The position numbers were made by a program, and so were the translations under genes. A stretch of 64,000 nt of DNA from Trueperaceae bacterium (GTDB lineage: Bacteria; Deinococcota; Deinococci; Deinococcales; Trueperaceae): NCBI GenBank assembly GCA_011390455.1, contig JAABSI010000003.1, forward strand, positions 21,296 to 85,295, written 5' to 3'. Under the pieces are notes generated by a model. It saw only the letters and a program-made list of their open reading frames with translations. It searched no databases and had not been told where the DNA came from. This document shows positions 7,524 to 17,982 of the stretch, piece by piece; position 1 is the first letter of the stretch; each line of letters begins with the position of its first letter.

Positions 7524-8942
7524 TCACTGCGGTGGCACTTCGTCGCGCCACCAGGTGAACGATCCGGCGTCGAAATCGATCAGCAGTTTGTCCCAAACCC
7601 CACCGTGGTACTCCCCGCGGGACGCGCTGATCAGCGTGGGTCGCGAGGCGTCATAGTGCTGCGTGTACCGCTCGGCGTCGTAGAGCAGCGGAAGCAGTCC
7701 AGACGGGCCGTCTACGACGACCACGTAGTCGTTGTTCCAGTCGATGTCTGCTGCCGCGGTGAGGCTGTCGGCGGTGGCCAGAATGTACAGGCTGTGTCTG
7801 AAGTATCCCTCTCGGATGTTCGGGTATCGGTACCCGTCACCGTCCAAGAGCTCGAACACGCGGGTGTCGTACGCAAGATCATCAGCAGTGAACGTACCGT
7901 CGGCAGACCAGTTCATGATCCACGAAGGGTAGTAACTGCCCTCGATTCCGGTTTCGTCGTACGCCGTCCAAAGGAGCTCGAGCACTTCCTGGAGCGTTGG
8001 CCCTGTGAACGTCAGCCTGTCTCCCTCGCTACAACCGACGCTGTACCCTTGCGCCCTCAACGTCTTGCCGTCGAACGCGAAGTCCGGGTTCATTTCCACG
8101 AAGCTCTTCGCACGTTCGTAGACTTGTCGGCCGTCGTCGAAGGTTTCGGATGGCAGTAGGCGTCCGTTGCCTCCGGCGCAGTTCAGTCGAACGGAGACGA
8201 ACTCCGAGGGGTTGGGGAACGCGCCTGGAATCTCGAACACGACGCTTACGTCGCCGGGGGCGTCCACCCGGAACGCCAACGAGTAGTCATCGGACGTGAG
8301 CACGGGCGCCACGGGAGGAGCCGCCGTTGGATCGTCTTCCTGGTCGTCGGACAGCATCGTCGGCGAGTCGTTCGCTTCGATCGCACCTGCCGTTCGTGTG
8401 CTCTCGGCACCTTGACGGCTGCCAGCGGCCGACGAACCTGAGCGAGCGTCCGCATCGGGACCCACCGCCGGCTGGGGGGACGCCTCGAGGCCGCTACCGT
8501 CTTCGGCGGGCGCACGGCCGGTCACTTCGGGGGCCGAGGTGTTCGAGAGCCGGCCAATCTGAATTCCGGTAGCCAAGAGCAACAGCCCGAACAGGGCCGC
8601 GGCGCCAACCTGGCTCCAGCGCAAGCGGTTGCTCGACGATGCGACCTTCGCCATGGTTCTCGATGCCGGCGGCGCTGAGGAGCCGCCTACGCTCGTGGCG
8701 GTTGGAGCCGTTCGCCCCACGCTCATGACATCGGCCTGAGCGCCCGCAGTCTGCAGCGCCATCGCCAAGCGGTCCGCTTCCTCTTTCGAGGCGGTGATCG
8801 CGAGGTTGCCTGGTCCCTTCGCAAGCAGGCGCGCGATCTCGGCCGCGTCCGTGCCGGTGGCTCGGCTCACGTGATCGGCCACGGCAGGAATCCTCGAGGC
8901 GTCTACTGCTTGAAAGAGCCTGACGATCCATTGAGAAGCCAT
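7524..8942 (-). CDS. Membrane-anchored protein with L7/L12-like N-domain
   Basis: 472 residues from ATG 8942, with GGAG 8 nt upstream. Residues about 5-75 form a helix-strand domain (LLAKGPGNLAI, SKEEADRLAMALQTAGAQ) with the pattern of the ribosomal protein L7/L12 C-terminal domain. A similar domain starts the protein encoded at 27951. A single membrane helix follows (about 108-130, ALFGLLLLATGI), then a low-complexity acidic/Ser-Ala linker and a C-terminal extracytoplasmic domain of about 260 residues with three cysteines and many Tyr/Trp, which I do not recognise. GC content and third-position GC look lower than in the neighbours, hinting at a different history. Function unknown. Confidence 0.65.
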   Translation of the reverse strand: MASQWIVRLFQAVDASRIPAVADHVSRATGTDAAEIARLLAKGPGNLAITASKEEADRLAMALQTAGAQADVMSVGRTAPTATSVGGSSAPPASRTMAKVASSSNRLRWSQVGAAALFGLLLLATGIQIGRLSNTSAPEVTGRAPAEDGSGLEASPQPAVGPDADARSGSSAAGSRQGAESTRTAGAIEANDSPTMLSDDQEDDPTAAPPVAPVLTSDDYSLAFRVDAPGDVSVVFEIPGAFPNPSEFVSVRLNCAGGNGRLLPSETFDDGRQVYERAKSFVEMNPDFAFDGKTLRAQGYSVGCSEGDRLTFTGPTLQEVLELLWTAYDETGIEGSYYPSWIMNWSADGTFTADDLAYDTRVFELLDGDGYRYPNIREGYFRHSLYILATADSLTAAADIDWNNDYVVVVDGPSGLLPLLYDAERYTQHYDASRPTLISASRGEYHGGVWDKLLIDFDAGSFTWWRDEVPPQ

Positions 8943-9316
8943 GAGCGTCGCTCCTTCGGCGATCCAAGCGCGAAGTGGCCGCATTGCGCGTACTGATCCT
9001 TCGATCGTACAACGACGCGCCGGGCCCTTAGCGCCGCTTGGTGGAGTGCGCCCGATCGTCACGTCGCTTCTTGAGATGTGCAGCAACGGTTCTGCTCGTA
9101 ACCATCGAAGTGTCACTCAAATCGCCGGCGTTGACGTCGCGACGCCGGACTTCGGCACGCGTGGCCACGGGGCCCAAGCTGGCGGTCGTCAGGAGCGCGC
9201 CGCGCGTCTCGTTCGGCCGAGTGCCGTTGGCTTGCAAGATCCCGGGCATCGCCCGAGCACCGCTCCCACCAGGGTCCGATGGGAGCTGGGCCGAACGAGA
9301 AACACTGTCTAGGACG
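8943..9316. other. 374-bp region without a supported gene
   Basis: This lies between the start of the 8942 gene and the 3' end of tRNA-Lys. It should contain the promoter of the 8942 gene. Short ORFs exist on both strands (73-123 codons) but none has a convincing start site, codon pattern or recognisable product. It is less GC-rich than its surroundings. I see no integrase or attachment-site duplication of the tRNA 3' end here. Confidence 0.5.
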
Positions 9317-9392
<76 letters not shown>

Positions 9393-9409
9393 GGGCCCAC
9401 CGAACGTGA

Positions 9410-9438
9410 ACTGTACGCCCCAGGGCGGGAGAGGTCAA
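9410..9438 (-). promoter_or_regulatory. Promoter of tRNA-Lys
   Basis: On the minus strand, -35 TTGACC (9438-9433) and -10 TACAGT (9415-9410) are separated by exactly 17 nt. The predicted start is about 11 nt before the mature tRNA 5' end. Confidence 0.85.
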
Positions 9439-9540
9439 CCGACAAGGGTACCGGCCATGATGGCGCGGGGCCGCCGTACGGGCGGCGGCCCCGGCCCTCG
9501 TGTGCGAACGTCTCGAAACCGCCGAGGAGCGCGACGAGCG

Positions 9541-9560
9541 TGCGGCCGCCTACGGCCGCA
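9541..9560. terminator. Hairpin overlapping the stop codon of the 10107 gene
   Basis: TGCGGCCG and CGGCCGCA form a perfect 8-bp stem with a 4-nt loop that includes the TAG stop of the minus-strand gene. It is a possible terminator for that gene, before the tRNA-Lys promoter. No U-tract is visible. Confidence 0.4.
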
Positions 9561-10107
9561 GCGGGTAGTACGCGCCCACCGCGTGCGAGCCCGCGATCGG
9601 CGGGTTCCCACCGCAGGTTTCCGCGAAGGTGGCGAGTTCGGGGGGCGGCAGCGGGGCGAGGTCCGCGACGACGTACAGGCCGTCGAGGTCGGGGCCGTTG
9701 CCGAGCAGCACCGACTGCCCCCGCAGGCCGTCGGCGTCGCGCACCATGGTGAAGACGCCCGTCCAGTAGCCGTCGAGGGCGTCTGGGCGGATCTCGAGGG
9801 TTCCGGTGTACACCATGTGACCGTTGACGGTGTCGATGTCGGCACTCGAGATGATCGTCCCGGTACCGGCGTGGGCTACGTTCTCGGAAACCACCACGCT
9901 CGCCAGCTTGCGGTTCCGGACGTGCATGACGCCGTCCTCCGTCCAGCTGTCGTCCTCGAGGATCGCGCATACGATCTGGTAGGCCTCGTGGGGTCCGGCG
10001 ACCACGGAATCGCTGGCAACCGGATCGTCGGCCCAAACCCAGGCAAGGAAGCCGGCGGCGACCACCGCCGCGAGGACCAACACCGAACGCATCCACGCTC
10101 GCTTCAT
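9550..10107 (-). CDS. Hypothetical exported protein
   Basis: 185 residues from ATG 10107, with an excellent GGAGGTGG ribosome binding site. The first 26 residues are a signal peptide or anchor (MKRAWMRSVLVLAAVVAAGF). The mature domain is a predicted beta-sandwich (VYTGTLEIRPDALDGYW, GLYVVADLAPLPP) with two cysteines (C50-region VCAI and TCGG). I do not recognise the family. It reads towards tRNA-Lys and ends within a short hairpin. Confidence 0.65.
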   Translation of the reverse strand: MKRAWMRSVLVLAAVVAAGFLAWVWADDPVASDSVVAGPHEAYQIVCAILEDDSWTEDGVMHVRNRKLASVVVSENVAHAGTGTIISSADIDTVNGHMVYTGTLEIRPDALDGYWTGVFTMVRDADGLRGQSVLLGNGPDLDGLYVVADLAPLPPPELATFAETCGGNPPIAGSHAVGAYYPLRP

Positions 10108-10689
10108 GATCCACCTCCTTCGGTGGGGCGACGAGCCCGCCGCGCCCACCGCGGCGGCGCCGTCTCCTGCGCCCAGTATGCGCCGCCGCTGCATCCAATC
10201 CGTCGCATGTGCGCGCACATCCTGCGAGGCCGGATCTGCTTCGTGCGCCCAGGTAGCCTGAGCATGGAGCAGGATGCGTTCGCCTGTGTGCGACAGCACC
10301 ATGGCACGGCGCGGTGGACGCGCCGCATGCTCGGGCCGTTCGTCGGTGAATGGGATGAGGGGCTGCTCCGTGGGTTCGATGGCGACAAGGTGCATGCGCT
10401 TGTCGCCCACGTCGCCATGTGCGTCGATCGCCCGTGGACGAGACCGACGGTCGCCGAGCACTGGGGCGACGTCGATGCCGTCGTGCACGGGGGCGTGGGT
10501 GCGCCGGTCCTCGAGGCCGATGCCGGGGTGCTGCGGCGGCTTCGTCGACGCGGTGCGGGCTGCAACCAGGTCCGGTGACCGCACGACCGAGCGTTCGGGA
10601 CGCCTGACCGTGGCGCCCGGCCCGACGACCGCTAGCCTTGACCCGATGGCGCGCGTCGTCCGAATCGGAGGCCGTGCGCTGGAGCCTCC
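10108..10689. other. 582-bp region, mostly non-coding, with one doubtful ORF
   Basis: It separates the divergent 10107 and 10690 genes. The only candidate gene is the ORF at 10264-10578, listed separately. TAGCCT boxes occur at 10254-10259 and near 10634, and could be -10 elements. Nothing else is recognised. Confidence 0.4.
10264..10578 (+). CDS. Doubtful hypothetical ORF
   Basis: 104 codons from ATG 10264 (MEQDAFACVRQHHG). The start lies only 4 nt after a TAGCCT box and has no clear ribosome binding site. Codon use is moderately GC3-rich. The middle part (KVHALVAHVAMCVDRPWT) is protein-like but matches no family I know. The opposite strand is also open, so coding status is uncertain. Confidence 0.3.
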   Translation: MEQDAFACVRQHHGTARWTRRMLGPFVGEWDEGLLRGFDGDKVHALVAHVAMCVDRPWTRPTVAEHWGDVDAVVHGGVGAPVLEADAGVLRRLRRRGAGCNQVR

Positions 10690-11874
10690 GTGCCCACCAC
10701 CCACCGGATCCCTGCAGCCCTCCGCCGCGATTTCGCCGACTGGCGCGACGAGCGCGACGGCGCCGCGCTCTTCGAGGGCCTGTCGGGGCTCGAGCGCAAC
10801 GTGCGCCGGCGGCGGCTCTACGCCCGCCTCGCCGAGGCCGAGCGCCGCCACGCGGCCGATGCCGCGTCGCGCCTCCGGGCGCGGGGCATCCAGCCGCCGC
10901 CGCACCGCCCCTCGTGGCGGGTCCGGATCCTCCTCGCGTGGGCGCGGGCCTTCGGCACCGTCTCCGTGCTGCCCTGGGTCGCGGCCATGGAGGACGCCGA
11001 CGCCGACGCCTACCTGCGGCGCCTCGAGCGCGAGGGCACCGCGGTACCCCACGGCGAGGAGCGCGCCAACGCCGACACGCTTGCGGAGTTCGCGCGGGTC
11101 GAGTCCGGGGAGGCCGCCAAGCGCCTGCTGCTGAAGGTCCGGCGGCTCGTGATCGGCCTCGTCGGCGTCTCGCTGTTCGCCGTCTCCGTGGCGCTGGCGC
11201 GGAACGCCCAGATCGAGGGGCTCGTCTTCGGGCTGCTCACCGGCGTGCTCGTCGGCCCGGTCACCCACTACCTGCTCGGGAAGCTGGCGGTGCCGCTCGC
11301 GGCCGGCCGCCTGTGGTGCGGCTGGGCGTGTTGGACGGCGGCGCTGCTCGATCAGCTGCCCTACGACCGCGCGACGGGTTGGCCGGCCGGTCCACGGCGG
11401 CCGTGGCGAACGGGCCACCTCCTCGCGGTGCTGATCGGCGTCGCGGTGCTCGTGCTCGCCTTCGGCTACGACCGCGGCGCGGTGGGCGCGCACGCGGTCG
11501 TCTGGTTCGTGGTCGGCAACCTCACCTACTGGACGTGGGCGGTCGCCCTCGCGGTGCGCCATCGCGACAACCGCGCCTTCTGCAAGCTCGCCTGCCCGGT
11601 GGCGGTCATCCTGCGCGCCACGTCGCGGCCCGCGCTCCTGAAGATCGCGGGCGATCCCGAGGCCTGCACGGCGTGCGCCTCGCGCGCCTGCAACGCGGTG
11701 TGCCCGATGGGCATCGACGTCGCGGCGACGGTCCTCGCAGGCGCGCGCGTCGGCGGTGGCGAGTGCATCGCCTGCCAGCAGTGCCTGGCGGTCTGCCCGC
11801 CGAACGCGCTCGCGCCCACGCTGCGCTTCGACGTGGCGGGGCCCGACCGGCTCGTGTCGCGGTCACCCGGCTGA
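10690..11874 (+). CDS. Ferritin-like domain fused to NapH/CcoG-type 4Fe-4S membrane protein
   Basis: 394 residues from GTG 10690, with GGAG 5 nt upstream. Residues about 10-125 look like the helical rubrerythrin/VIT1-type ferritin-like domain (LYARLAEAERRHAA with an E-x-x-x-H, then VLPWVAAMEDADADAYL). Four membrane helices follow (about 145-300), including RLWCGWACW, the paired-Cys motif of NapH/NosR/CcoG-like proteins, and FCKLACP. The C-terminus carries two 4Fe-4S clusters: CTACx5CNAVCP and CIACQQCLAVCP. It should pass electrons across the inner membrane. The N-terminal domain suggests a diiron or peroxide-reducing partner fused to the chain. No napG or nap/nos genes are adjacent, so the acceptor is unknown. 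Confidence 0.8.
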   Translation: MPTTHRIPAALRRDFADWRDERDGAALFEGLSGLERNVRRRRLYARLAEAERRHAADAASRLRARGIQPPPHRPSWRVRILLAWARAFGTVSVLPWVAAMEDADADAYLRRLEREGTAVPHGEERANADTLAEFARVESGEAAKRLLLKVRRLVIGLVGVSLFAVSVALARNAQIEGLVFGLLTGVLVGPVTHYLLGKLAVPLAAGRLWCGWACWTAALLDQLPYDRATGWPAGPRRPWRTGHLLAVLIGVAVLVLAFGYDRGAVGAHAVVWFVVGNLTYWTWAVALAVRHRDNRAFCKLACPVAVILRATSRPALLKIAGDPEACTACASRACNAVCPMGIDVAATVLAGARVGGGECIACQQCLAVCPPNALAPTLRFDVAGPDRLVSRSPG

Positions 11875-11911
11875 CCGGGGCCACCCGCCACGCGACGGGA
11901 CCGACGTCGAC

Positions 11912-12196
11912 TCAGGACCCCACCACCTCGACCCCGCGCCAGAACGCGACGTGGCCGGCGATCTCGGACGCGGCGGGTTTGGGGTCCGGGTAGGTGAAGG
12001 CGGCGTCGCGGTTGACCCGGCCGTCCACCTCCAGCGAGTAGTAGCTGGCGGCGCCCTTCCAGGGGCACGCGCTGGTGGTGGCGCTCGGGCGCAGGATGGT
12101 GGCGTCCACCGCGTCGATCGGGAAGTAATCGTTGCCCTCCACTACGACGGTGGCGTCGGATTCGGCGATGACGTGTCCGTTCCAGATAGCCTTCAT
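11912..12196 (-). CDS. DUF427 domain protein
   Basis: 94 residues from ATG 12196, with AGGA 5 nt upstream. The sequence MKAIWNGHVIAESD, the segment YFPIDAV and the tail ACPWKGAASYYSLEV are diagnostic of the DUF427 family, small single-domain beta proteins of about 90-95 residues. No enzymatic role is established; some members occur next to redox or nucleotide-processing genes. It is convergent with the ferritin-like/NapH gene and has no operon partner. Confidence 0.9.
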   Translation of the reverse strand: MKAIWNGHVIAESDATVVVEGNDYFPIDAVDATILRPSATTSACPWKGAASYYSLEVDGRVNRDAAFTYPDPKPAASEIAGHVAFWRGVEVVGS

Positions 12197-12335
12197 GGGT
12201 TCCTGCCTCTCGGTGGCGGCTCGCCCGCGACGCATGCCGGGGCGACCGCTCGCTCCGCCATCCTCGACGGCGCCCGATCGCCGTTCCGTCAAGTGAGCAT
12301 CGTTCGGCGCTGCATCGCTACGTCATGCTCGAACC

Positions 12336-13139
12336 ATGCACCCCCTCCCACGCCTCGCGTCCGTCCTGATCGCCGCTCTGCTGCTCTCGGTCGCCGCAGC
12401 GCAGCCGCTCGTCTCGCTCCCCATCGAGGACGTGGTCGACGGGCCGATCGCGATGAGCGAGATCACGGCCACGTCGGCGACGCTGCTCGTCACCACCCAC
12501 CTCGACCTCGCGTGCGTGGTCGTGTTCGGCGAGGACGAGGGCTTCGGCCAGCTCGCGCTCGACGCCGACATGGGCGGCGGCGCCCACCGCGACCACCGGG
12601 TGCTGCTGCGCGGCCTCGAGCCCGACACCGAGTACGCCTACCGGCTGCAGGGGAGCGCGCCGGATGGTCGCTTCTTCGCGAGCGAGGTACTGCGCTTCCG
12701 CACCGCGCCCGCCGAGGCGGGCCCCTCGCTGGGCGTCGACGTGGCGACCGCCGAGGCCGGCGCCACGGTCGTGGCGGCGAGCAGCGAGTTCGGCGGCGCC
12801 TTCGCGGCGGCCAACGCGATCGACGGCGACGCGCGGAGCGAATGGTCGTCGCGCGGCGATGGCGACGAAGCCTTCATCACCGTCCGCCTGAGCGAGCCGG
12901 TGGAGGTCACCGGCTTCGGCTTCTGGACCCGCACCATGGGTTCGAGCGCGCAGATCGAGCGCTTCGAGGTGGTCAACGAGGACGGCGAGGTCTTCGGGCC
13001 GTTCGAGGTGCCCGACGCCACGTCGGCCCACGACTTTGCGGCCAGCGGTCGCGGGCAAGAGTTCACCTTCCGGGTGCTGGCCTCGAGCGGCGGCAACACC
13101 GGGGCGGTGGAGGTGGCGGTCTACACCCGGCCGCGATAG
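12336..13139 (+). CDS. Secreted protein with FnIII-like and discoidin-like domains
   Basis: 267 residues from ATG 12336. Signal peptide 1-23 (LIAALLLSVAAAQ). Residues about 25-128 form a fibronectin-III/purple-acid-phosphatase-type domain (TSATLLVTTHLD, LLRGLEPDTEYAYRL). Residues about 135-267 resemble an F5/8 type C (discoidin) fold (AAANAIDGDARSEWSS, FITVRLSEPVEVTGFGFW). Such domains bind carbohydrate or surface ligands. No catalytic domain is present, so it is probably a secreted binding protein. A CATGCT box 6 nt before the start may be a leaderless -10. Confidence 0.75.
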   Translation: MHPLPRLASVLIAALLLSVAAAQPLVSLPIEDVVDGPIAMSEITATSATLLVTTHLDLACVVVFGEDEGFGQLALDADMGGGAHRDHRVLLRGLEPDTEYAYRLQGSAPDGRFFASEVLRFRTAPAEAGPSLGVDVATAEAGATVVAASSEFGGAFAAANAIDGDARSEWSSRGDGDEAFITVRLSEPVEVTGFGFWTRTMGSSAQIERFEVVNEDGEVFGPFEVPDATSAHDFAASGRGQEFTFRVLASSGGNTGAVEVAVYTRPR

Positions 13140-13266
13140 CGGCGCGTGGGCGCCACGACGGTCACGGCGGGGGCCGGGAGCGTGCGCTACCCTCCGGGCA
13201 CGTCCGTGCATGCGGGGGCGCGCCTTCGCATGGACCCGAGCCCCGCCTCGTGGAGAGGGGAAGACC

Positions 13267-13497
13267 ATGCCGTACGACACCATCAGCGAGTTGCCCGACA
13301 GCGTTCGCGACAACCTGCCCGAGCACGCACAGGACATCTACAAAGAGGCCTACAACAGCGCCTGGGAGCAGTACGCCGAGCCCGAAGACCGGCGCGGCGA
13401 GGCCGGACGCGAGGAGACCGCGCACCGCGTCGCGTGGGCGGCCGTCAAGGAGTCCTACAAGAAGGACGCGGACGGGCGCTGGCGCGAGCAAGACTGA
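13267..13497 (+). CDS. ChaB family protein
   Basis: 76 residues from ATG 13267, with purine-rich GGAGAGGGG upstream. The family signature is complete: LPDSVRDNLPEHAQDIY, then a helix with AYNSAWEQY, and HRVAWAAVKESYKK at the end. ChaB was first named with the E. coli ChaA cation antiporter, but its own biochemical function is unsettled. Small ChaB proteins are common near stress genes. It stands alone, convergent with the AI-2E transporter gene. Confidence 0.93.
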   Translation: MPYDTISELPDSVRDNLPEHAQDIYKEAYNSAWEQYAEPEDRRGEAGREETAHRVAWAAVKESYKKDADGRWREQD

Positions 13498-13527
13498 CGA
13501 AGTGCCCGAAGCCCAGCGTCCGGTCCG

Positions 13528-14613
13528 TCAACCGCTCTCGTAGAAGCTGCTCTTGGTGTAGTACTCCTCGTACAGCGCCTTGACGAAGGCAACGGCGGGC
13601 ACGGCCAAGATCGCAGTCACGATGCCGCCGAGGGCGAACCCGGCGACCACGGCGATCATGACCGTCACCGGGTGCAGTTCGGTCGACCTCGACAGCACCA
13701 GCGGCGTCAGCGCGTGCGCGTCGATCTGGTTCGCAGCGACGAACACCAACAGCACCAAGAGCACTTGGACCCAGCCGCCGCCGATGGCGATCAGGAGGGC
13801 GGGGATCGCCGGCACGACCGATCCGATGAACGGCACGATGTTGAGAAACCCGGCGAGCAACCCGATGAGGCCGGCCCCCGGTAGGCCGACGAGGCTGAGG
13901 CCGAAGAAGATCATCAGGCCGAGCACGCCGGCGATGAGCAGCTGACCACGGACGTAGGCGCCCGTGACCTCGTCGAGCGTCTCCGCGAGCGAGGCCACCC
14001 GCTGGCGGTATGGTCGGGGAACGACCTTCCGCAGCGATGCGGTGATGCGCTCGTAATCGATCAACACGTACACCGTGAGGATCAGGACCAAGAAGACGTT
14101 GACCACCTGGGCGACGGTGCCGCGCAAGAACCCGTACGTGCCCACGGTGATCTCTTCGAGGTACGGGACGATCCGCTCGCCGATGCCTTGGATGGATTGA
14201 TCGAGGGCATCGAGCGGTTCGCGAGCAGGCTCCCGAGCGCTCTGGGGCAACAGGCTCTCGATGCGCTCGGGGAGCGTCATGAAGAACTCGGGCACGCTCT
14301 CCGCGAGCGTGAGCCCGTCGTCGCCCTCCGTGACGATCGCACCGATGGTGTCGATGGTGTACTGCGACAACAACACGGAGACGAGCACGAGGATCGAGGC
14401 GATCAGCCCGACCGAGGCCGCGCGCGGCACGCGGTACCGCTTCAGGAACTCGATGATCGGGCTCACCAGGTAGGCGATGCCCAGGGCGGTGAGGAAGAGG
14501 GCGCCCGCAGGCTGCGTGGCGACGAACAGCCACACGAGCACCGCGACCACGACCAGAGCGACGAACACCCGTACGTAGGGGTTCTTCCAGATGGTGGTGA
14601 GCGCGTCGCGCAT
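13528..14613 (-). CDS. AI-2E family transporter (PerM/YdiK-like)
   Basis: 361 residues, about eight membrane helices: three at the N-terminus, a long soluble helical segment (about 60-140) and a five-helix C-terminal bundle. Family-typical segments include PIIEFLKRYRVPR, the central LIAGVLGLMIFFGLSLVGLPGAGLIG and the FLNIVPFIGSVVPAIPA motif. Members export small molecules such as autoinducer-2 or act as Na+/H+ antiporters; the substrate here is unknown. It follows the YqjD-YqjE-YqjK-like trio by about 40 bp on the same strand and may be cotranscribed. Confidence 0.9.
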   Translation of the reverse strand: MRDALTTIWKNPYVRVFVALVVVAVLVWLFVATQPAGALFLTALGIAYLVSPIIEFLKRYRVPRAASVGLIASILVLVSVLLSQYTIDTIGAIVTEGDDGLTLAESVPEFFMTLPERIESLLPQSAREPAREPLDALDQSIQGIGERIVPYLEEITVGTYGFLRGTVAQVVNVFLVLILTVYVLIDYERITASLRKVVPRPYRQRVASLAETLDEVTGAYVRGQLLIAGVLGLMIFFGLSLVGLPGAGLIGLLAGFLNIVPFIGSVVPAIPALLIAIGGGWVQVLLVLLVFVAANQIDAHALTPLVLSRSTELHPVTVMIAVVAGFALGGIVTAILAVPAVAFVKALYEEYYTKSSFYESG

Positions 14614-14655
14614 GGGACCTCTGGCGGAAGCGGCGCTGCGGAAGCGTCGCCTGCG

Positions 14656-15006
14656 TCAGCCCTCGCTCGCGCGGGAACGGACCTCGGCGATCTTGGCCTC
14701 CAACGCGGACGTCGGGCTCGGGGCGGCGGCGCCGAAGCGCCGCAGGAAGCCGGTGGCCAACGCGGCGCCCAGCGGACCGACGGCCGTGGCCACCGCCCGC
14801 GCACCGCGGCCGCGCGACAGGCCGAGCGCGAGCCCGAGCCCGAGCGCGACGCCGACGCCTCGCCAGGGACGCACGCGCACGAGCGCGGCGACGCGGTCGG
14901 CGGCGCCGGGCGCGAGCTCGACCTCCTTCGCGAGGACCGCGAGGCGGGCCTTCGCCAACGCGACGCGTGCGTCTAGGAGCTCCGGAGTCGCTTCGCGACC
15001 AGCCAC
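14656..15006 (-). CDS. YqjK-like small envelope protein
   Basis: 116 residues from GTG 15006, preceded by a GGGGGG purine run and overlapping the end of the YqjE-like gene by about 34 nt. The N-terminal helix (LLDARVALAKARLAVLAKEV) is followed by a glycine-rich hydrophobic stretch (VALGLGLALGL) and a second short hydrophobic segment. It sits third in a yqjD-yqjE-yqjK-like order. The yqjK label comes from position and general shape, not from clear sequence similarity. Confidence 0.6.
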   Translation of the reverse strand: MAGREATPELLDARVALAKARLAVLAKEVELAPGAADRVAALVRVRPWRGVGVALGLGLALGLSRGRGARAVATAVGPLGAALATGFLRRFGAAAPSPTSALEAKIAEVRSRASEG

Positions 15007-15269
15007 GATGCCCCCCCTACGACGATGAAGATGGAGGCCCCGAGGATCAGCGCGGCGGGCGCTCGGCCGACGCTCCCCTCGAGTCCGAGGAAGGCTGCCC
15101 AGAGCACCAGGCCCGTGCCTGCCGACAGCAGGCCGGCGGCCACGAGCGCGCCCATCAGGACGAGGGCGCCGGTGGCCAACACCTTCTTGACGTTGAGCTT
15201 GAGCCGCGCCGCCTCGGCCTCGATCAGCTCGACGAACGTCAGCGCGAGGGCGACGAAGTGCTGCACCAT
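14973..15269 (-). CDS. YqjE-like/phage holin superfamily III membrane protein
   Basis: 98 residues with an amphipathic N-terminus (FVALALTFVELIEAEAARLKL) and two membrane helices (about 30-52 and 60-90). This is the layout of the YqjE/actinobacterial holin superfamily III proteins found next to DUF883 genes. It starts 3 nt after the DUF883 stop codon, so translation is coupled. It is membrane located and probably involved in envelope or stationary-phase adaptation. No enzymatic role is known. Confidence 0.75.
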   Translation of the reverse strand: MVQHFVALALTFVELIEAEAARLKLNVKKVLATGALVLMGALVAAGLLSAGTGLVLWAAFLGLEGSVGRAPAALILGASIFIVVGGASWLVAKRLRSS

Positions 15270-15272
15270 GGC

Positions 15273-15611
15273 TTACTTCCGCCGGCTGATGAGCATCCCT
15301 AGGACGAAGCCGACGCCGAGGGCGGCCGCGGCGCTCACCAGCGGCTTGTCCTGGATCTGGTCCTGAACGCCGACCACGGCGCCTTCGCCGGTCTTCAGCG
15401 CCGAGCTTCCGGCGTCCTTGAGCCCTTCGTACAGCTTCTGGGCTTCCGCTTCGAGCTTCTTGGTGGCGACGGCGACCGCCTCGTTGGCGGCATCGGCCGC
15501 TTGCTTGGCCGCGTTCCCGCCGTCTTCGGAGAGTTTGCCGAAGTCGGCTTGGACCTTGGCGAGTTCCTTCTTGAGGGCGGCGATCTCTTTCTCGAGTTCG
15601 GTCTGACTCAT
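15273..15611 (-). CDS. DUF883/ElaB-YqjD family protein
   Basis: 112 residues: a long N-terminal coiled coil (LEKEIAALKKELAKVQADF), an Ala-rich helix, and a C-terminal membrane anchor with the family signature KPLVSAAAALGVGFVLG, ending in basic residues. In E. coli YqjD, this tail-anchored layout attaches ribosomes to the membrane in stationary phase. The start ATG 15611 has GGAGGTC upstream. It is the first gene of a three-gene trio transcribed away from the N-ATPase operon. A TAGCGT box at 15704-15699 and a GCGCCGC/GCGGCGC hairpin at 15663-15680 lie in its leader. Confidence 0.85.
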   Translation of the reverse strand: MSQTELEKEIAALKKELAKVQADFGKLSEDGGNAAKQAADAANEAVAVATKKLEAEAQKLYEGLKDAGSSALKTGEGAVVGVQDQIQDKPLVSAAAALGVGFVLGMLISRRK

Positions 15612-17655
<2,044 letters not shown>

Positions 17656-17666
<11 letters not shown>

Positions 17667-17967
17667 GCGCGAGCGGCGCGACGATCTGGTCCGCGAGGTC
17701 GCGCGCAAGAGCGAGCGCCGCGTGCGCGCCCGCCGCGAGGGGCGCCACGGGTTGGGCTACGGGCTCGGCCTGTTCGGGCTGGTCGGTTGGTCGGTCGCGG
17801 TGCCGACCGTGCTCGGCATCGCGTTGGGCGTCTGGATCGACCGCCGCTTCGCCTCGCCCTACTCGTGGACGCTCATGTTGCTGTTCGTGGGGGTCGTGCT
17901 GGGCTGCCTCAACGCCTGGTTCTGGCTCCGGCGGGAAGGGGGACTCGATGACGACGACGTCGGCTGA
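17656..17967 (+). CDS. atpQ: N-ATPase accessory subunit AtpQ
   Basis: 103 residues. A basic, charged N-terminus (ERERRDDLVREVARKSERR) precedes two membrane helices (about 34-56 and 66-90) separated by WIDRRFASPYS, then an acidic tail. This is the AtpI/AtpZ-related 'F0F1 ATPase subunit' family which, next to atpC and atpR, is the N-ATPase-specific AtpQ. Its precise role is unproven; a part in assembly or cation access to the c-ring is proposed for the family. It starts inside the 3' end of atpC. Confidence 0.88.
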
Positions 17968-17982
17968 GCGAGGCGGAGCATC

